NCBI GenBank assembly: GCA_902520575.1
Contig: CABYOG010000007.1
Coordinates: forward strand, 1-32,211
DNA length: 32,211 bases
Direction of reading: 5' to 3'
From: an uncultured SAR116 cluster alpha proteobacterium
Lineage (GTDB): Bacteria; Pseudomonadota; Alphaproteobacteria; Puniceispirillales; Puniceispirillaceae
Shown here in pieces: positions 24,171 through 31,920 of the stretch. Both the position numbers and the translations under genes were made by a program. The notes below the pieces were generated by a model. The model saw only the letters and a program-made list of their open reading frames with translations. It had not been told where the DNA came from and made no database searches. Position 1 is the stretch's first letter. Every line of letters begins with the position of its first letter.

Positions 24171-25133
24171 ATGACAAAACAAATTCATCATGTGACCGTC
24201 GTTGGTGCTGGTGGTATGGGGGCCCTGTTTGGTGCAATCCTCTCTGAAGGGGGTCTTGAGGTAACGCTTGTGGATACTAATCGTGAACACATCGATGCAA
24301 TCCAAAAGAATGGACTTCTGGTCTCTGGATATGGTGACAACAGGCGACTCATGCTGAAGGCAACACATGACGTTAAACAGATTGAGCAAACTGATATTGT
24401 GCTGGTACAATGTAAGGGAACAGCAACCCATCAGGCGGCGCTTGCAATGACGCATCTTGCAGATGCAGGTGCCGTTTTTATAAGTTTTCAGAATGGCCTA
24501 GGCAACGAGGATGTTCTTGCGAACGTTCTTGGTCTTGAGAATATCCTGGGCGGGTTGACCTCGATGGCTGGCGCTCAAACAGGTCCTGGGCAGATCCGCG
24601 ATTTTGACCGAGTGCCTTCCTACATTGGTGAATGGGGTGGCGGCATTTCAGTGCGCGCTGAAGCGGTCGCCGCTGCATTTACAGCGGCCGGGTTGGAGAC
24701 ATATGCAAGTACTGACATCAGAATGGAAATCTGGAAAAAGCTTATTGGCAATATGGCGATGAGTGCTGTCTCTGGAGTAACTAATCTGACTAGTGTTGAA
24801 ATCCTGAGACTTGAGCCACTTCGCACGGTCTGTTATGCCGCGCTCGACGAGGCAATTTCAATTGCGCGCTCTCAAAATATTAATCTTGATCGCGACGTGG
24901 TGGTAAAGGGACTTGAGTTGATGACAGCACCGGGTGGTACCGGTGACAACAAATCTTCTCTTTGCTTGGATGTGTTGGCGCGCCGGCCTAGCGAAGTCGA
25001 ATTTATTTATGGCGTGCCACTGCAGCTTGCTGACGAGGCTGGTCTCGCTATTCCAACATTGCGTAGTCTTTATGGGTGTGTGAAGGGTATTGAAACACAT
25101 TATGTCGGCTCGTACGACCGCGAGGGAGGATAA
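24171..25133 (+). CDS. Ketopantoate reductase (PanE/ApbA) family dehydrogenase
   Basis: A 320-residue NAD(P)H-dependent 2-keto acid reductase of the PanE family. GAGGMG lies at 12-17, CKGTAT with K82, FQNGLG at 106-111, EIWKKLIGN at 186-194 (the catalytic lysine region) and the late SSLCLDVLARRPSEVEF motif, so the full family active site seems present. The open frame extends back inside the AroQ-like gene, but the ATG at 24171 has GGAAG five bases upstream and begins where the family does. In this cluster it probably oxidises or reduces a 2-hydroxy/2-oxo acid intermediate rather than making pantoate, since no other pantothenate gene is present. Confidence 0.87.
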   Translation: MTKQIHHVTVVGAGGMGALFGAILSEGGLEVTLVDTNREHIDAIQKNGLLVSGYGDNRRLMLKATHDVKQIEQTDIVLVQCKGTATHQAALAMTHLADAGAVFISFQNGLGNEDVLANVLGLENILGGLTSMAGAQTGPGQIRDFDRVPSYIGEWGGGISVRAEAVAAAFTAAGLETYASTDIRMEIWKKLIGNMAMSAVSGVTNLTSVEILRLEPLRTVCYAALDEAISIARSQNINLDRDVVVKGLELMTAPGGTGDNKSSLCLDVLARRPSEVEFIYGVPLQLADEAGLAIPTLRSLYGCVKGIETHYVGSYDREGG

Positions 25134-25135
25134 AA

Positions 25136-25921
25136 ATGGGTTTATTGACAGGGAAGACTGCCTTTGTGTCTGGTGGAACGAGGGGCATTGGGCTCGCTAT
25201 CGCTGAGCGTATAGCAAGAGAAGGTGCAGATGTTATGGTTAGCGGCAGCAGTCAATCCAATTGCGATGCAGCGGTTAAGAGAATTGCTTCCAATTCTAGT
25301 GGCCGTGTTGAGGCCTGTGCTGCCGACCTGCGAACACATGAAGGGTGCCAGTCTGTGTTCGACGCGCAAGGTAAAGCTTTTAATTCTTGTGATATTTTAG
25401 TTCATAGCGCAGGCGCAACTAAGGGTGGTGTATTCCCTGACCAAAATGATACTGATTTCATTGATGGTTTTGCGCTTAAATTCCATGCCGGGGTTCGGCT
25501 GTCACGCCTCTTCTGGCCGTCGCTTGTTGCCGCGCGCGGTAATGTGGTGATGATTGTGGGTGGCGCGTCGCGCACTCCTGATGCCAAATTTATGGTTGGT
25601 GGTGCAGTCAATGCGGCGCTTGCAAATTTCAGCAAGGCACTGGCGGGTCAAGGCCTTCAAGATGATGTAAATGTGAATTGGATTAATCCGGGTCAGACGG
25701 AGACCGAGCGCTTGCAACAACTTCTCGAGACACGGGCGCGTGATGAGAATCGGAGTGTCGATGATGTGCGAGCTGAGCGTATGCAGGCCGAAGGCATTCG
25801 CCGTCTTGGGCAGCCACAGGATACTGCAGCGCTTGTTGCATTTCTCTGTAGTAATGAGGCACGCCATATTCATGGTGCGGGCATTGCTGTAGATGGTGGC
25901 GCGACAAAGGGGTATTTTTAA
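25136..25921 (+). CDS. SDR-fold protein lacking the canonical Ser-Tyr-Lys triad
   Basis: A 261-residue short-chain dehydrogenase-fold protein. The cofactor motif SGGTRGIG (12-19) and HSAG (90-93) are intact and the C-terminus ends with the usual IAVDGG block. Aligning the catalytic region by eye, however, puts G142, G155 and N159 where Ser, Tyr and Lys normally sit (segment KFMVGGAVNAAL). Either it catalyses another reaction, or it serves as a non-redox partner; some SDR subfamilies with this VGGAVNAAL-type sequence exist. It begins two bases after the preceding stop with GGGAGGA as ribosome site. Its stop overlaps the next ATG by one base (TAATG). Confidence 0.85.
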   Translation: MGLLTGKTAFVSGGTRGIGLAIAERIAREGADVMVSGSSQSNCDAAVKRIASNSSGRVEACAADLRTHEGCQSVFDAQGKAFNSCDILVHSAGATKGGVFPDQNDTDFIDGFALKFHAGVRLSRLFWPSLVAARGNVVMIVGGASRTPDAKFMVGGAVNAALANFSKALAGQGLQDDVNVNWINPGQTETERLQQLLETRARDENRSVDDVRAERMQAEGIRRLGQPQDTAALVAFLCSNEARHIHGAGIAVDGGATKGYF

Positions 25922-27102
25922 TGGATTTTTCTTTGTCTGAGGAGCAGCATCTGCTTGTTTCAAGCATCCGAGGTTTCATTGAGTCTGAGTTACGGCCGTT
26001 AGAGGAAGACATCGAAAAGACTGGTCGACTTGCTGATGATGTGGCCTCTGAGATCCGCGCTAAATCACAGGAACTCGGTCTTTATGCAGTTAATATTCCA
26101 ACTAAATACGGCGGTGGTGGTCTGTCGGTCTTGGACTGGATGATCGCTGAAGAGCAGTTTGGCCGCACTAGTGACATTTTGGTTCGCCGTGCCTTCGGCA
26201 ATGTTTACGAAATTTTGCTAGAGGGCACAGACGCGCAGATCGAGACATATCTAATTCCTGCGGTTCGTGGTGACCGAACCTTTTCTGTAGCCTTCACTGA
26301 ACCTGAGGCGGGGTCTGATGCTGCTGCTATAAAAACTAGAGCAGTCCGAAAGAATGACGGTTGGGTGCTGAACGGTTCTAAGCATTTTATCTCGGATGGT
26401 TTGTATTCTGACTTCTTCATTGTTACCGCAGTCACGAACCCGGACGTAGGTGCGCGTGGAATTTCCACATTTATTCTCGACAAGGGGCTTGCAGGGTTCA
26501 CCGTTGGTCGAGATCAGCCGATGATGGGGCTAAAGGGTACTTCACACGTAGAAATGCACTTCGAGAATGTGAAACTTAGTGAAGGCTGCCTTCTTGGGAA
26601 GGAGGGCCAAGGTTTAAATTTGGCGCTAGCAACTCTTGGTCGTGTGCGGTTAGCGCAGGTGTCCGCACGAGCCGTGGGCAGGAGCAGCATGATCCTTGAT
26701 AGCTGTCTTCGTTATTCTAAGGATAGAAGGCAATTTGGCTCACCAATTGGGGAATTCCAGATGATCCAGCATATGCTCGCCGACTCGGCGATGGAGATCA
26801 ACGCTTGCCGACTGGCCCTCTGGCAGACGGCAAGCCGTATTGATGCTGGAGAAGAGGCGCGGGGTGCGATATCGATGCTAAAAGTGCAGGCTTCAGAAAT
26901 GCTTGGGCGGGTTGTTGACCGAGCGGTTCAAATCTATGGTGGTGCTGGATATTGCTGTGATTTGCCGATTGAGCGTTATTACAGAGATGCGCGCATCGCG
27001 CGGGTATATGACGGAACTTCAGAAATTCACCGTATGGTTATGGCTCGACAGATGATGAAGGGGGATGTCGGCCTTTTCGACATCTATGAACAAGCAAGAT
27101 GA
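25921..27102 (+). CDS. Acyl-CoA dehydrogenase
   Basis: A 393-residue FAD-dependent acyl-CoA dehydrogenase that should introduce a 2,3 double bond into an acyl-CoA and pass electrons to electron-transfer flavoprotein. The N-terminal helical domain starts MDFSLSEEQ. The FAD contact AFTEPEAGSD is near 124-133, DRRQFG near 265, QIYGGAGY near 337, and VYDGTSEIH near the end. The residue aligned with the usual catalytic Glu of YEGT is Asp (D364); some branches use a Glu elsewhere. It overlaps the SDR upstream by one base and the CoA-transferase downstream by four, so these three products are likely made together. Confidence 0.93.
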   Translation: MDFSLSEEQHLLVSSIRGFIESELRPLEEDIEKTGRLADDVASEIRAKSQELGLYAVNIPTKYGGGGLSVLDWMIAEEQFGRTSDILVRRAFGNVYEILLEGTDAQIETYLIPAVRGDRTFSVAFTEPEAGSDAAAIKTRAVRKNDGWVLNGSKHFISDGLYSDFFIVTAVTNPDVGARGISTFILDKGLAGFTVGRDQPMMGLKGTSHVEMHFENVKLSEGCLLGKEGQGLNLALATLGRVRLAQVSARAVGRSSMILDSCLRYSKDRRQFGSPIGEFQMIQHMLADSAMEINACRLALWQTASRIDAGEEARGAISMLKVQASEMLGRVVDRAVQIYGGAGYCCDLPIERYYRDARIARVYDGTSEIHRMVMARQMMKGDVGLFDIYEQAR

Positions 27103-28628
27103 CAAAGGTAAAATTCCTTTCTGCGGACGAAGCTGCAGCCATGGTTAAGGATGGTGATACGATTGGTCTTGCTGGTGGCGGTGGCGGTTTGGTTGAGGCG
27201 AGCGCACTACATGCGGCTGTGGAGCGAAGCTTTCTTGAAACGGGCCATCCCCGAAATTTAACTTGCATTCATGCGCTTGGTATAGGCGATAGGCAGGAGC
27301 GTGGCATGAATCGATTTGCTCATGTAGGCATGACCAGCCGTGTGATTGGGGGGCATTGGGTATGGTCACCACGGATGCAGCAGATGGCGCGGAATAACGA
27401 TATTGAGGCTTATGTGCTGCCTGGTGGGGTGATCATGCAATTGATGCGCGAGGTAGCCGCTGGTCGTCCTGGGTTAATCACCCATGTTGGGCTTGGTACC
27501 TTTGTTGATCCGCGGCTAGATGGTGGACGCATGAACGAGGCTGCAAAGCAAAATCTGACGGAAATTATAACCATAGAAGGTAGAGATTATTTACGCTATC
27601 TGCCAATTCCAGTAACGGTAGCACTTCTTCGTGGTAGTTACGCCGATGAAGAGGGTAATATTTCATTGGAGGAAGAGCCGGCTAATCTTGACATTTATGC
27701 GATAGCCGCCGCAGCACATAACAGTGGTGGAAAAGTAATTTTCCAGGTACGAGGAATGGTTCCACGCCATAGCATGAAGGCACGCGAAGTGCGTATTCCG
27801 GGGGTGCTGGTCGATGCTGTTGTTGTTGATGAAACACAGCAGCAGGGCTACGAAGTGGTCTATGACGCAGCGTTGTCTGGTCAGAAACGTAGAGAGGGTT
27901 TTGCTCAACCTGAGCCGTTGTTTTCATCACGTTTGGTAATAGCACGCCGCGCTCAACAGGAGCTTTATGATAATGCTGTGATAAATTTTGGCTTTGGTAT
28001 TCCCGACCAGATTGCCAAGTTGATCGACCATGATGGCAAATCGGCGCGATATTTTCAGACTATTGAGCATGGCACCTATGGCGGCAGGTTAATGGATGGA
28101 GATCTGTTTGGGTATGCTATGAATCCAAGTTGTATGATCGACGGCCCTTCGCAGTTTGATTTTTATTCGGGCGGTGGACTGGACATAGCCTTTCTTGGTT
28201 TTGGTGAGATAGACGCTGTCGGCAATGTCAATGTTTCCAAGCTCGGCGGCAATACCGTTGGGCCGGGCGGTTTTATTGATATTGCCCAAAACGCACGTAA
28301 GGTGGTGTTTTGCGGCACTTTTGATACAGGTGGCGCCCGCACTGAGGTGGGTTCTGGCGTCATGCGAGTGACAGAGCATGGGCGGATCTCTAAGCTGGTT
28401 GATAAGGTCGACCAGATAACCTTTTCAGGTCCCCAATCATTATTGCAAGGTCAGAAAGTTATTTACATTACTGAGCGAGCGGTTTTTGAGTTGCGAGAAA
28501 ATGGCTTGCACATAATTGAGATCGCTCCAGGAATTGACTTGCAAACAGATCTGCTTGACCGAATGGGGTTTGTACCAAACATGAATTCACCTCTGTCTGA
28601 AATGGACAGTAATTATTTTAAAAAATGA
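27099..28628 (+). CDS. Family I CoA-transferase, fused subunits (YdiF/propionate CoA-transferase-like)
   Basis: A 509-residue single-chain enzyme with both halves of a family I CoA-transferase. It moves CoA from a donor such as acetyl-CoA to a carboxylic acid through a glutamyl-CoA intermediate. The probable catalytic glutamate is E323 in QTIEHGTYGG; the C-terminal half has GFGIPDQI near 298-305 and SGGGLDIAFLG shortly after the catalytic segment. The N-terminal half has the glycine-rich IGLAGGGGGLVEAS. It probably activates the pathway acid for the adjacent acyl-CoA dehydrogenase, and its ATGA overlap with that gene supports this. No acyl-CoA synthetase is present in the cluster, which fits transferase-based activation. 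Confidence 0.92.
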   Translation: MTKVKFLSADEAAAMVKDGDTIGLAGGGGGLVEASALHAAVERSFLETGHPRNLTCIHALGIGDRQERGMNRFAHVGMTSRVIGGHWVWSPRMQQMARNNDIEAYVLPGGVIMQLMREVAAGRPGLITHVGLGTFVDPRLDGGRMNEAAKQNLTEIITIEGRDYLRYLPIPVTVALLRGSYADEEGNISLEEEPANLDIYAIAAAAHNSGGKVIFQVRGMVPRHSMKAREVRIPGVLVDAVVVDETQQQGYEVVYDAALSGQKRREGFAQPEPLFSSRLVIARRAQQELYDNAVINFGFGIPDQIAKLIDHDGKSARYFQTIEHGTYGGRLMDGDLFGYAMNPSCMIDGPSQFDFYSGGGLDIAFLGFGEIDAVGNVNVSKLGGNTVGPGGFIDIAQNARKVVFCGTFDTGGARTEVGSGVMRVTEHGRISKLVDKVDQITFSGPQSLLQGQKVIYITERAVFELRENGLHIIEIAPGIDLQTDLLDRMGFVPNMNSPLSEMDSNYFKK

Positions 28629-28645
28629 TGTAGTGGGGACCGTCA

Positions 28646-29686
28646 ATGGATGTATTCAGAATTGGGCTGATTGGTGCTGGTTCGATTGGCACGAGGCATA
28701 TTAAGGCCATTGATGAGTTGGCGCTGATCGAGCTTGTAGCTATTGCAGACCCAGCGCCCGCAGCAGCAAAGCTTGCGGAAACTCGCGGCCTTGAGGCTTT
28801 TGCTGATGCTGAGAGCATGCTCTCAAAGACAGATGTTGATGCAGTTATCATTGCCACCCCAACGGAGCGTCACCATGCTGATTTGATGATGGTTCTCAAG
28901 TATCGCAAGACGGTATTGGTTGAAAAGCCGATTACTGCGACCACGAAAGAGGCTGACGAGGTGACTAACTATGCAGCTGAACAGGGATGCCAAGTTCTTG
29001 TTGGCCATCAGAGGCGATATTACCCTTGCGCGCAAATAGCGCGAGATATTATTCAAAATGGCCGCATCGGCAGGCTGATGGCGGTAAGTGGTCAGTGGAC
29101 AACGCGCAAGGATGAAGACTATTTCGCTCCAGCGTGGCGCCGTAATTTTGAGGCTGGCCCAATTTTGACCAACCTAATTCATGAAATTGATCTCTTGCGT
29201 TTTATATGTGGTGACATCGCGTCGGTGTCTGCTGAGATGACGAATCATGATCAAAATTTCGAGAAGGAAGATGCGGTTGCAATAAGCTTGAAATTTGCCA
29301 ATCAGGCGGTTGGAAGTTTTTTGCTTTCGGATCGCACGCCGTCCCCCTGGACCTGGGAAATGGCGCTTGGTGAAAGTGTAAAATTTCCTAAGACTGGCAT
29401 GAATAGCATTCGCTTTTTGGGTGTTCAAGGTGCGCTGGAATTTCCGAATCTGGTGCTGTGGAAGCATGCTGATGATAATGGTAACTGGCACCAGGAGATC
29501 GCGCCTGAAGTAATTGAGGCGCCATTCATTGATGCCTATGTGGCGCAGTGCGAACATTTGCGGGCCGTTGCACGCGGCTGTGAAACACCTATTGTCGATG
29601 CGCTAAATGGGAGCAGGTCACTTGATGCTACACTCGCAGCTGCGCGCGCAGCAACGGGTGGAAAGCGCATTCAACTCTCAAATTAA
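28646..29686 (+). CDS. Gfo/Idh/MocA-family oxidoreductase
   Basis: A 346-residue NAD(P)-dependent dehydrogenase of the glucose-fructose oxidoreductase/inositol dehydrogenase family, which oxidises sugars, cyclitols or their acids. The Rossmann motif GLIGAGSIG is at 7-15, the catalytic-lysine EKP gives K94, and GPILTNLIHEIDLLR (171-185) holds H179 in the usual catalytic position. The family's common Asp four residues before that His is not Asp here. The ATG at 28646 follows GGGAC by four to five bases. The presence of this enzyme and a TIM-barrel isomerase beside an AroQ-like protein points to a cyclic or sugar-like substrate entering the cluster. Confidence 0.92.
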   Translation: MDVFRIGLIGAGSIGTRHIKAIDELALIELVAIADPAPAAAKLAETRGLEAFADAESMLSKTDVDAVIIATPTERHHADLMMVLKYRKTVLVEKPITATTKEADEVTNYAAEQGCQVLVGHQRRYYPCAQIARDIIQNGRIGRLMAVSGQWTTRKDEDYFAPAWRRNFEAGPILTNLIHEIDLLRFICGDIASVSAEMTNHDQNFEKEDAVAISLKFANQAVGSFLLSDRTPSPWTWEMALGESVKFPKTGMNSIRFLGVQGALEFPNLVLWKHADDNGNWHQEIAPEVIEAPFIDAYVAQCEHLRAVARGCETPIVDALNGSRSLDATLAAARAATGGKRIQLSN

Positions 29687-29708
29687 ATGAAATTTAGGAG
29701 GGATTAAA

Positions 29709-30140
29709 ATGACGGATTTCTATCTTAAAGTTGGCGATACCACTAGCTTCACCAAGACGGTCTCAGAAAGTGATGTCTACCAGTTTGCGGGCATAACAGG
29801 TGATTTTTCTCCAAACCATGTCAATAAGGCTTACATGGAAAAATCTAGTTATGGTCGGTTGATGGCACATGGTGCTCTAACCGTTGGATTTATGTCTACA
29901 GTCTCGACCCAGATAATTGCTCATAGTCGTGAGGCAGAAGAAACTCCGGTCTCAGTTGGGTATGACAAGGTTAGATTTTTAAAGCCAGTCTTCCTGGGCG
30001 ATACGATTACCGTCGCATATACTGTAAGCGAAATTGATGTTGTGCGGCGCCGGTCGACAGCTGGTATTGAGGTTACGAATCAGAATGATGAGCTTGTCGC
30101 GGTTGCCAGCCATATTCTTCAATGGGTGCCGAACAACTAA
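29709..30140 (+). CDS. MaoC-like (R)-specific enoyl-CoA hydratase
   Basis: A 143-residue hot-dog-fold protein that should hydrate an enoyl-CoA to an (R)-3-hydroxyacyl-CoA. The hydratase-2 dyad is visible as D32 and H37 in GITGDFSPNHVN, followed by GRLMAHGAL, another family block. GGAGG is eight bases before the ATG at 29709. It supplies the step after the cluster's acyl-CoA dehydrogenase, and the SDR encoded next would oxidise the product, giving a partial beta-oxidation spiral. Related MaoC proteins with other acyl-thioester substrates cannot be excluded. Confidence 0.92.
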   Translation: MTDFYLKVGDTTSFTKTVSESDVYQFAGITGDFSPNHVNKAYMEKSSYGRLMAHGALTVGFMSTVSTQIIAHSREAEETPVSVGYDKVRFLKPVFLGDTITVAYTVSEIDVVRRRSTAGIEVTNQNDELVAVASHILQWVPNN

Positions 30141-30172
30141 TTACTAGTGGAACTCAAAATGGGGAGATCAAA

Positions 30173-30910
30173 TTGAAAAGTCTGGTCGATATTGCCGGTC
30201 AAAACTTCATTGTAACTGGTGCAGCCAAAGGCATTGGTTTAGCTATCAGTTCGCTTTTTAACAGTCTAGGGGCAAAGGTTTCTGGTTGGGATCTCGATGA
30301 CTCTGGTATGAAGAACAATCCAGTTTTCGCTGACAGTCAGATTGTTGATGTCACCAACCCATTGCAGACAAATGAGGGGTTCGCTGCCAGCCTCGCAGCT
30401 CTTGGTGATATCGATGGCGTTATTGCAAATGCTGGGGTGAATGGGCCAACAAAACCGTTGTGGGATTATTCGCTGTCAGAATGGCAAATGGTGATGTCGG
30501 TTGATCTGACAGGGGTATTTCTGACTGTGCAGGCCGCTCTTGGTCATTTGAGGGAACGGGAACGAGGCCGGATTATCATTATTTCCTCTATTGCAGGAAA
30601 GGAAGGCAACCCGGGTGCCGTGCCCTATGGCGCAGCAAAAGCCGGCGTCATAGGACTTGCGAAGGGGCTGGCGCGTGAATTGCTACCATCAGAGATTACA
30701 GTAAATTGTATTGCGCCTTCGATGGCAATGACGGACTTGCTGGATGAGATGAGCGCGGAATATATTGCAGATAAGAAAAGCCGGATCCCCATGGGGCGTC
30801 TATGTACACCTGAAGAGATTGCCAGTGTAGCAGCGTTTATTGCTTCCCCAGCATGCAGTTTTACCACCGGTCAAATTTTTGATGTGACTGGCGGGAGAGC
30901 CACATGGTAA
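30173..30910 (+). CDS. SDR-family oxidoreductase (canonical)
   Basis: A 245-residue short-chain dehydrogenase with complete motifs: VTGAAKGIG at 14-22, D40 at the end of beta-2 favouring NAD(H), ANAG at 85-88 and the triad S139, Y152 and K156. I chose the TTG at 30173 because GGGGAG lies six bases upstream and the protein then begins MKSLVDIAGQNFIVTG, as the family does; an ATG at 30122 would add 17 residues inside the MaoC gene. It probably oxidises the hydroxyacyl-CoA made by the MaoC hydratase, though a free hydroxy acid or alcohol is also possible. Its stop overlaps the next gene by seven bases. Confidence 0.88.
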   Translation: MKSLVDIAGQNFIVTGAAKGIGLAISSLFNSLGAKVSGWDLDDSGMKNNPVFADSQIVDVTNPLQTNEGFAASLAALGDIDGVIANAGVNGPTKPLWDYSLSEWQMVMSVDLTGVFLTVQAALGHLRERERGRIIIISSIAGKEGNPGAVPYGAAKAGVIGLAKGLARELLPSEITVNCIAPSMAMTDLLDEMSAEYIADKKSRIPMGRLCTPEEIASVAAFIASPACSFTTGQIFDVTGGRATW

Positions 30911-31737
30911 ACGCACTTCGTCAGCTGCAGCTTGATGACCTTTGCGTGCATCAAGTGACACTTTCAGGCCAATGTGATTTCGCTAATTCACTGGCAGTGC
31001 TTCGAAATGCAGGCATCAAAAGAACCGCGCTATGGACGCCAATGATCAACTCTTGTGGTATTTCCGAAGCCAAACGGATATGGGATAGCGCTGGTATGAC
31101 GGCTGAGTCTCTTTGTGTTGCATGCCTCTTCGAAGATGAAGCGTTGCTTCGCAAGCAGCTTGATCTTTCTGATATGTTTGGTGCCCGAACTCTTGTGATA
31201 ATTACTGGTGGATTTGAGGCACTGAAGTCTGCAGGCCACAATGGTGATATCGATTATGCCCGTAGTTTATTAGTAGAACGGCTTGCTTTAGCAGCGGAGC
31301 TTGCTGACAGTTATCGGGTCAGACTGGCCTTTGAGCCTCTGCACCCAATGGTCTGTGGCTTTCGGTCAATTGTCTCAACTCTTCAAGAATCACTCGATAT
31401 TCTTGATCAAATGGATGATTCTCATGACATAGGCCTTGCCATCGACACCTATGCCCTTTGGTGGGAACATGATTTGCAGGAAAAATTGAAACGTGCTGGT
31501 AGGCGTATTTTGAATTACCATGTTTCCGATTGGCTTGCTGACACAAGGGACCTCCGGCTTGATCGTGGAATGCCAGGCGACGGCCAAATCGCGCTTTGTG
31601 AATGGCGCCACATGATTGAAGCAGCTGGCTATTTTGGCCCAATTGAAGTCGAAATTTTCTCACGTGACCGTTGGTGGAAGACTCCAGCAGAAAAGATGAT
31701 AGAGGAAATCATACAAAGGATGAACTCTGCCTTCTAA
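30904..31737 (+). CDS. Xylose isomerase-like TIM barrel (sugar phosphate isomerase/epimerase family)
   Basis: A 277-residue AP-endonuclease-2/xylose-isomerase-like TIM barrel. The divalent-metal ligands expected for the family are visible: E144 (FEPLHP), D181 (AIDTYALWW), H206 (NYHVSDW) and E250 (EVEIFS). The family includes sugar and inosose isomerases or dehydratases and also 3-dehydroshikimate dehydratase (AsbF-like). The last is notable because an AroQ-like protein is in the same operon, but the sequence alone does not decide this. The start lies within the end of the SDR gene (seven-base overlap), showing co-translation. It is the last gene of the ten-gene run. Confidence 0.9.
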   Translation: MVNALRQLQLDDLCVHQVTLSGQCDFANSLAVLRNAGIKRTALWTPMINSCGISEAKRIWDSAGMTAESLCVACLFEDEALLRKQLDLSDMFGARTLVIITGGFEALKSAGHNGDIDYARSLLVERLALAAELADSYRVRLAFEPLHPMVCGFRSIVSTLQESLDILDQMDDSHDIGLAIDTYALWWEHDLQEKLKRAGRRILNYHVSDWLADTRDLRLDRGMPGDGQIALCEWRHMIEAAGYFGPIEVEIFSRDRWWKTPAEKMIEEIIQRMNSAF

Positions 31738-31777
31738 AAAACATCACAAAAAAGCTGAGTTAGCTATGTGTGAAATA

Positions 31778-31795
31778 ATGATGATTTTTCATCAA
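31778..31795. promoter_or_regulatory. Operator candidate upstream of livF-like gene (site 2)
   Basis: ATGATG-attttt-CATCAA repeats the arrangement ATGATG-N6-CATCA(T/A) of site 1 at 22758-22775, with the same 6-base spacer. It lies about 126 bp upstream of the LivF-type start in the 183-bp gap after the isomerase gene. A perfect inner inverted repeat TGATGA-tttt-TCATCA is contained in it. The gap shows no convincing intrinsic terminator for the upstream operon. Confidence 0.5.
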
Positions 31796-31920
31796 ATAAG
31801 TGTTTGCGTATCTAAAAAGGTATCATATCATTTTACACTTAAAGTTAAATGTTTACCTTGAATTAAGCTGTTAATCGTCCAAAAGGGTATTCATTTGATT
31901 GAAGCTGCAAGGGGGGAATA

